Both the position numbers and the translations under genes were made by a program. 64,000 nt of DNA from Helicobacter_D sp964464895 (GTDB lineage Bacteria; Campylobacterota; Campylobacteria; Campylobacterales; Helicobacteraceae). The stretch lies in contig CAYXGY010000007.1 of the NCBI GenBank assembly GCA_964464895.1, positions 1 to 64,000 of the forward strand. The letters are read 5' to 3'. Shown here piece after piece: positions 62,113-64,000 of the stretch; within the stretch, counting starts at the first letter, position 1; each line of letters starts with the position of its first letter. Under the pieces are notes generated by a model, which did no database searches, was not told the DNA's origin, and saw nothing but the letters and a program-made list of their open reading frames with translations.

Positions 62113-62691
62113 ATGAAAAAAATAATGTTGCTGTGTTTAGCGGTTATCTCGCTTTTGCACAGCAAAGAGGACTTTTATAGTGAGGAAGTGTTATCACTTT
62201 ATCTTGATAAAGGGACGAAAGCAGTAGGTAGGCTATTACCGACGAATCCATTTCAAATTCTCAAGCAAGAGGGAGATTGGGTAAAGATTCGTATCAGCGG
62301 TTATAATAATCCGCAAGCCCCTTTTGCAGTCTATTTTAACGATTCTCAAAGGATTATGGTCGCGGCTTTTTCTAAAAATACTCCCTTACATTTTACGCAA
62401 AGAATTGCAGGCAAGGGAGGAAAATGGGATTTGGTGAGTCTTGAAGTTTGGACAGAAAAAAAGGATTTTGCTAAGGATAATCAAGAAATGTTTGCCAAAG
62501 CAAAGAATCTTTTTGAACAAAATTGTGGAATTTGTCACGCACTCCACAAAGAGAAAGAGTTTGGCGTCAATCAATGGCAATCTACTTTTCGCTCAATGGT
62601 TAGTAGAACAGGCATTGACAAAAATGACCATTGGCTTGTCATTGAATATTTACAAAAAAATGCAAAAGATTTCAAAGGAGGTATCAAATGA
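62113..62691 (+). CDS. Monohaem cytochrome c partner of the molybdoreductase
   Basis: 192-residue exported protein. The frame is open from 62050, but GGAGG just before the ATG at 62113 and a signal peptide (MKKIMLLCLAVISLLHS) there decide the start. The N-terminal half is an SH3-like beta domain (NPFQILKQEGDWVKIRISG). The C-terminal half has a single haem site, NCGICH, preceded by AKAKNLFEQ. It overlaps the reductase gene by four bases (ATGA), so it most likely delivers electrons to it, as the Cj0265c cytochrome does for Cj0264c in C. jejuni. Confidence 0.88.
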   Translation: MKKIMLLCLAVISLLHSKEDFYSEEVLSLYLDKGTKAVGRLLPTNPFQILKQEGDWVKIRISGYNNPQAPFAVYFNDSQRIMVAAFSKNTPLHFTQRIAGKGGKWDLVSLEVWTEKKDFAKDNQEMFAKAKNLFEQNCGICHALHKEKEFGVNQWQSTFRSMVSRTGIDKNDHWLVIEYLQKNAKDFKGGIK

Positions 62692-64000
62692 GTTTAGGTA
62701 GAAGAAGATTTTTAAAATTAGGAGCAGGGCTAAGTGCTTTGCCATTAATTCCCAATATGAGTTTTAGCAAAGAACCACCAAAGAATATTGCCGATTCAGG
62801 ATTGGTGCAAAATGGTAAGGTGGTAACTGCCGCGCATTGGGGCGTTTTGAATCTGACAATTAAGAATGGAAAAATCACAAAAAGTGAGCCTTATGATAAA
62901 ATCACCCAAACAGACAATCCGCTATGGTATCACACTGCGGATATGGTTTATAAATCACGTGTCAAATATCCTTATGTGCGCAAAAGCTATTTAGAGAATC
63001 CAGACAATCCTAAACCTCATTTAAGGGGTAAAGAAGAGTTTGTGCGTGTAAGCTATGAGGAAGCAATCAAACTGATTGCTAAAGAGCTTAAAAAAACAAG
63101 GGCAAAAAGTGGCACTCAAGGAATCTTTGGTGGAAGCTATGGTTGGAAGTCTAGCGGAAATATGCAAAATTGCAGAATCTTGTTGCATAGATTCTTAAAT
63201 GTAACCGGTGGCTTTGTGGGTGTGAGTGGGGATTATTCCACCGGTGCTTCACAAGTGATTATGCCTTATGTGGTTGGCTCTTTAGAAGTCTATGAGCAAC
63301 AAACCTCTTGGGAAAATATTTTGAAACATTCTAAACAAGTGGTGATTTGGGGAGCAGACCCAATTACGACACTAAGAATCTCTTGGACGGCAAATGAACA
63401 AAAAGGAATGGAATATTTTGAAAAGTTGAAAAAGAGCAAAATTCAAGTGATTTGTATTGACCCAATCAAAACGGAGACTGCGAAGTTTTTAAATGCAGAG
63501 TGGATTGCGCCTAGACCAAATACTGATGTCGCAATGATGCTTGGAATGGCAAGTCATTTAATTGCTACAAATAAAGTAAATTATGACTTTTTGGAAAATT
63601 ATACGATTGGATTTGAGCAATTTAGAGAGTATTTAGAGGGCAAACAAGATGGCATTAAAAAAGATGTGAAATGGGCGAGTGCAATTTGTGGAATCCCTGA
63701 AAATGTGATTCAATCTCTAGCCGAAAGATTTTATGATAATCCAACGATGATTATGAGCGGTTGGGGAATGCAAAGAGCACACCACGGAGAGCAGCCGCAT
63801 TGGATGTTAGTAACATTGTGTGGAATGTTGGGGCAGATTGGCACAAAAGGTGGAGGATTTGGCTTGAGCTATCATTATAGTGGTGGCGGTGTGCCCACTT
63901 GCAAAGGAGGCGTGATTGGTGGAATCAGCGCAGGTCCTGTTGGGATTTGGAAAAATGGCAAGTTTGTAGGATTGCCCAAAGCAGGAGCAGCACAAGGAGG
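62688..64000 (+). CDS. torA: Molybdopterin N-/S-oxide reductase, TorA/BisC type (partial)
   Basis: The first 437 codons are in the window; the 3' end is cut off. A Tat signal, GRRRFLKLGAGLSALPL, sends the folded enzyme to the periplasm. The DMSO-reductase family body follows: GSYGWKSSG near residues 149-157, where the Mo-ligating Ser of TMAO/DMSO reductases lies, GDYSTGASQVIMP, WGADPITTLR, DPIKTETAKFL, and GWGMQRAHHGEQPHWM for cofactor binding. A perfect AAAGGAGG precedes the ATG. It would reduce TMAO, DMSO or methionine/biotin sulfoxide using electrons from the coupled cytochrome. The closest match I recall is C. jejuni Cj0264c. Confidence 0.9.
   Translation, partial: MSLGRRRFLKLGAGLSALPLIPNMSFSKEPPKNIADSGLVQNGKVVTAAHWGVLNLTIKNGKITKSEPYDKITQTDNPLWYHTADMVYKSRVKYPYVRKSYLENPDNPKPHLRGKEEFVRVSYEEAIKLIAKELKKTRAKSGTQGIFGGSYGWKSSGNMQNCRILLHRFLNVTGGFVGVSGDYSTGASQVIMPYVVGSLEVYEQQTSWENILKHSKQVVIWGADPITTLRISWTANEQKGMEYFEKLKKSKIQVICIDPIKTETAKFLNAEWIAPRPNTDVAMMLGMASHLIATNKVNYDFLENYTIGFEQFREYLEGKQDGIKKDVKWASAICGIPENVIQSLAERFYDNPTMIMSGWGMQRAHHGEQPHWMLVTLCGMLGQIGTKGGGFGLSYHYSGGGVPTCKGGVIGGISAGPVGIWKNGKFVGLPKAGAAQG

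Overview
The window is a chromosomal segment of a Campylobacterota bacterium, most likely an enterohepatic Helicobacter of the H. pullorum / H. canadensis / H. winghamensis kind. The evidence is a single in-frame rpoB-rpoC fusion (a Helicobacter/Wolinella trait), gene orders that match H. pylori as I remember it (mutS2 - small membrane protein - murC - aminotransferase; fliN - fliO - tonB-like; plsC - SH3 protein - ctpA), and AT-rich promoters with TATAAT boxes. The free-standing pglB oligosaccharyltransferase and the purine genes purC/S/Q argue against H. pylori itself. The species is an inference.

Layout. 1-1030 holds no intact gene, only a decayed minus-strand reading frame. 1.1-6.9 kb (+): rplM-rpsI, then pglB, asnB and a ThiF/MoeB-like E1 enzyme. 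6.9-8.5 kb: a hypothetical protein and a MidA-type methyltransferase. 8.7-24.1 kb (-): a long, tightly packed run (mutS2, murC, dapC-like aminotransferase, DEAD-box helicase, plsC, SH3 protein, purQ-purS-purC, ctpA, mnmG). 24.2-26.4 kb (-): a chemoreceptor. 26.8-30 kb (+): a CDF transporter, then CheX-like, fliN, fliO and a TonB-like gene. 30.2-32.2 kb is a small accessory glycan patch: a GT32-type glycosyltransferase, a divergent poly-G methyltransferase and gene remnants. 32.2-38.1 kb: rny, a metallo-beta-lactamase-fold protein, a formyl-THF cyclo-ligase, a membrane protein and a TonB-dependent receptor interrupted at a poly-C tract. 38.2-55.0 kb (+): the translation/transcription block (tRNA Thr-Tyr-Gly-Thr, tuf, rpmG, tRNA-Trp, secE, nusG, rplK, rplA, rplJ, rplL, rpoBC, rpsL, rpsG, fusA). 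55.1-58.1 kb: galE and glmS, which supply nucleotide sugars. 58.1-61.9 kb (-): a selenium-type cluster (yedE, yedF/tusA, a cysteine-desulfurase-like gene, a DUF3343 gene) ending in a poly-C-containing polysaccharide pyruvyl transferase. 62.1 kb to the end (+): a monohaem cytochrome c and a Tat-exported molybdopterin N-/S-oxide reductase, cut by the window edge.

The main non-housekeeping signal is three long G/C homopolymers (G9 at 31230-31238, C10 at 37199-37208, C11 at 59027-59037). Each lies inside the coding region of a surface or glycan gene, and single-base slippage there would switch the product on or off. As sequenced, the methyltransferase and the TonB receptor are out of frame. The pyruvyl transferase is open only from a weak GTG start, and is out of frame from the ATG that has a good Shine-Dalgarno. 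A family of short intergenic elements built on CATTGCGAG...GCAATCC occurs at least three times.
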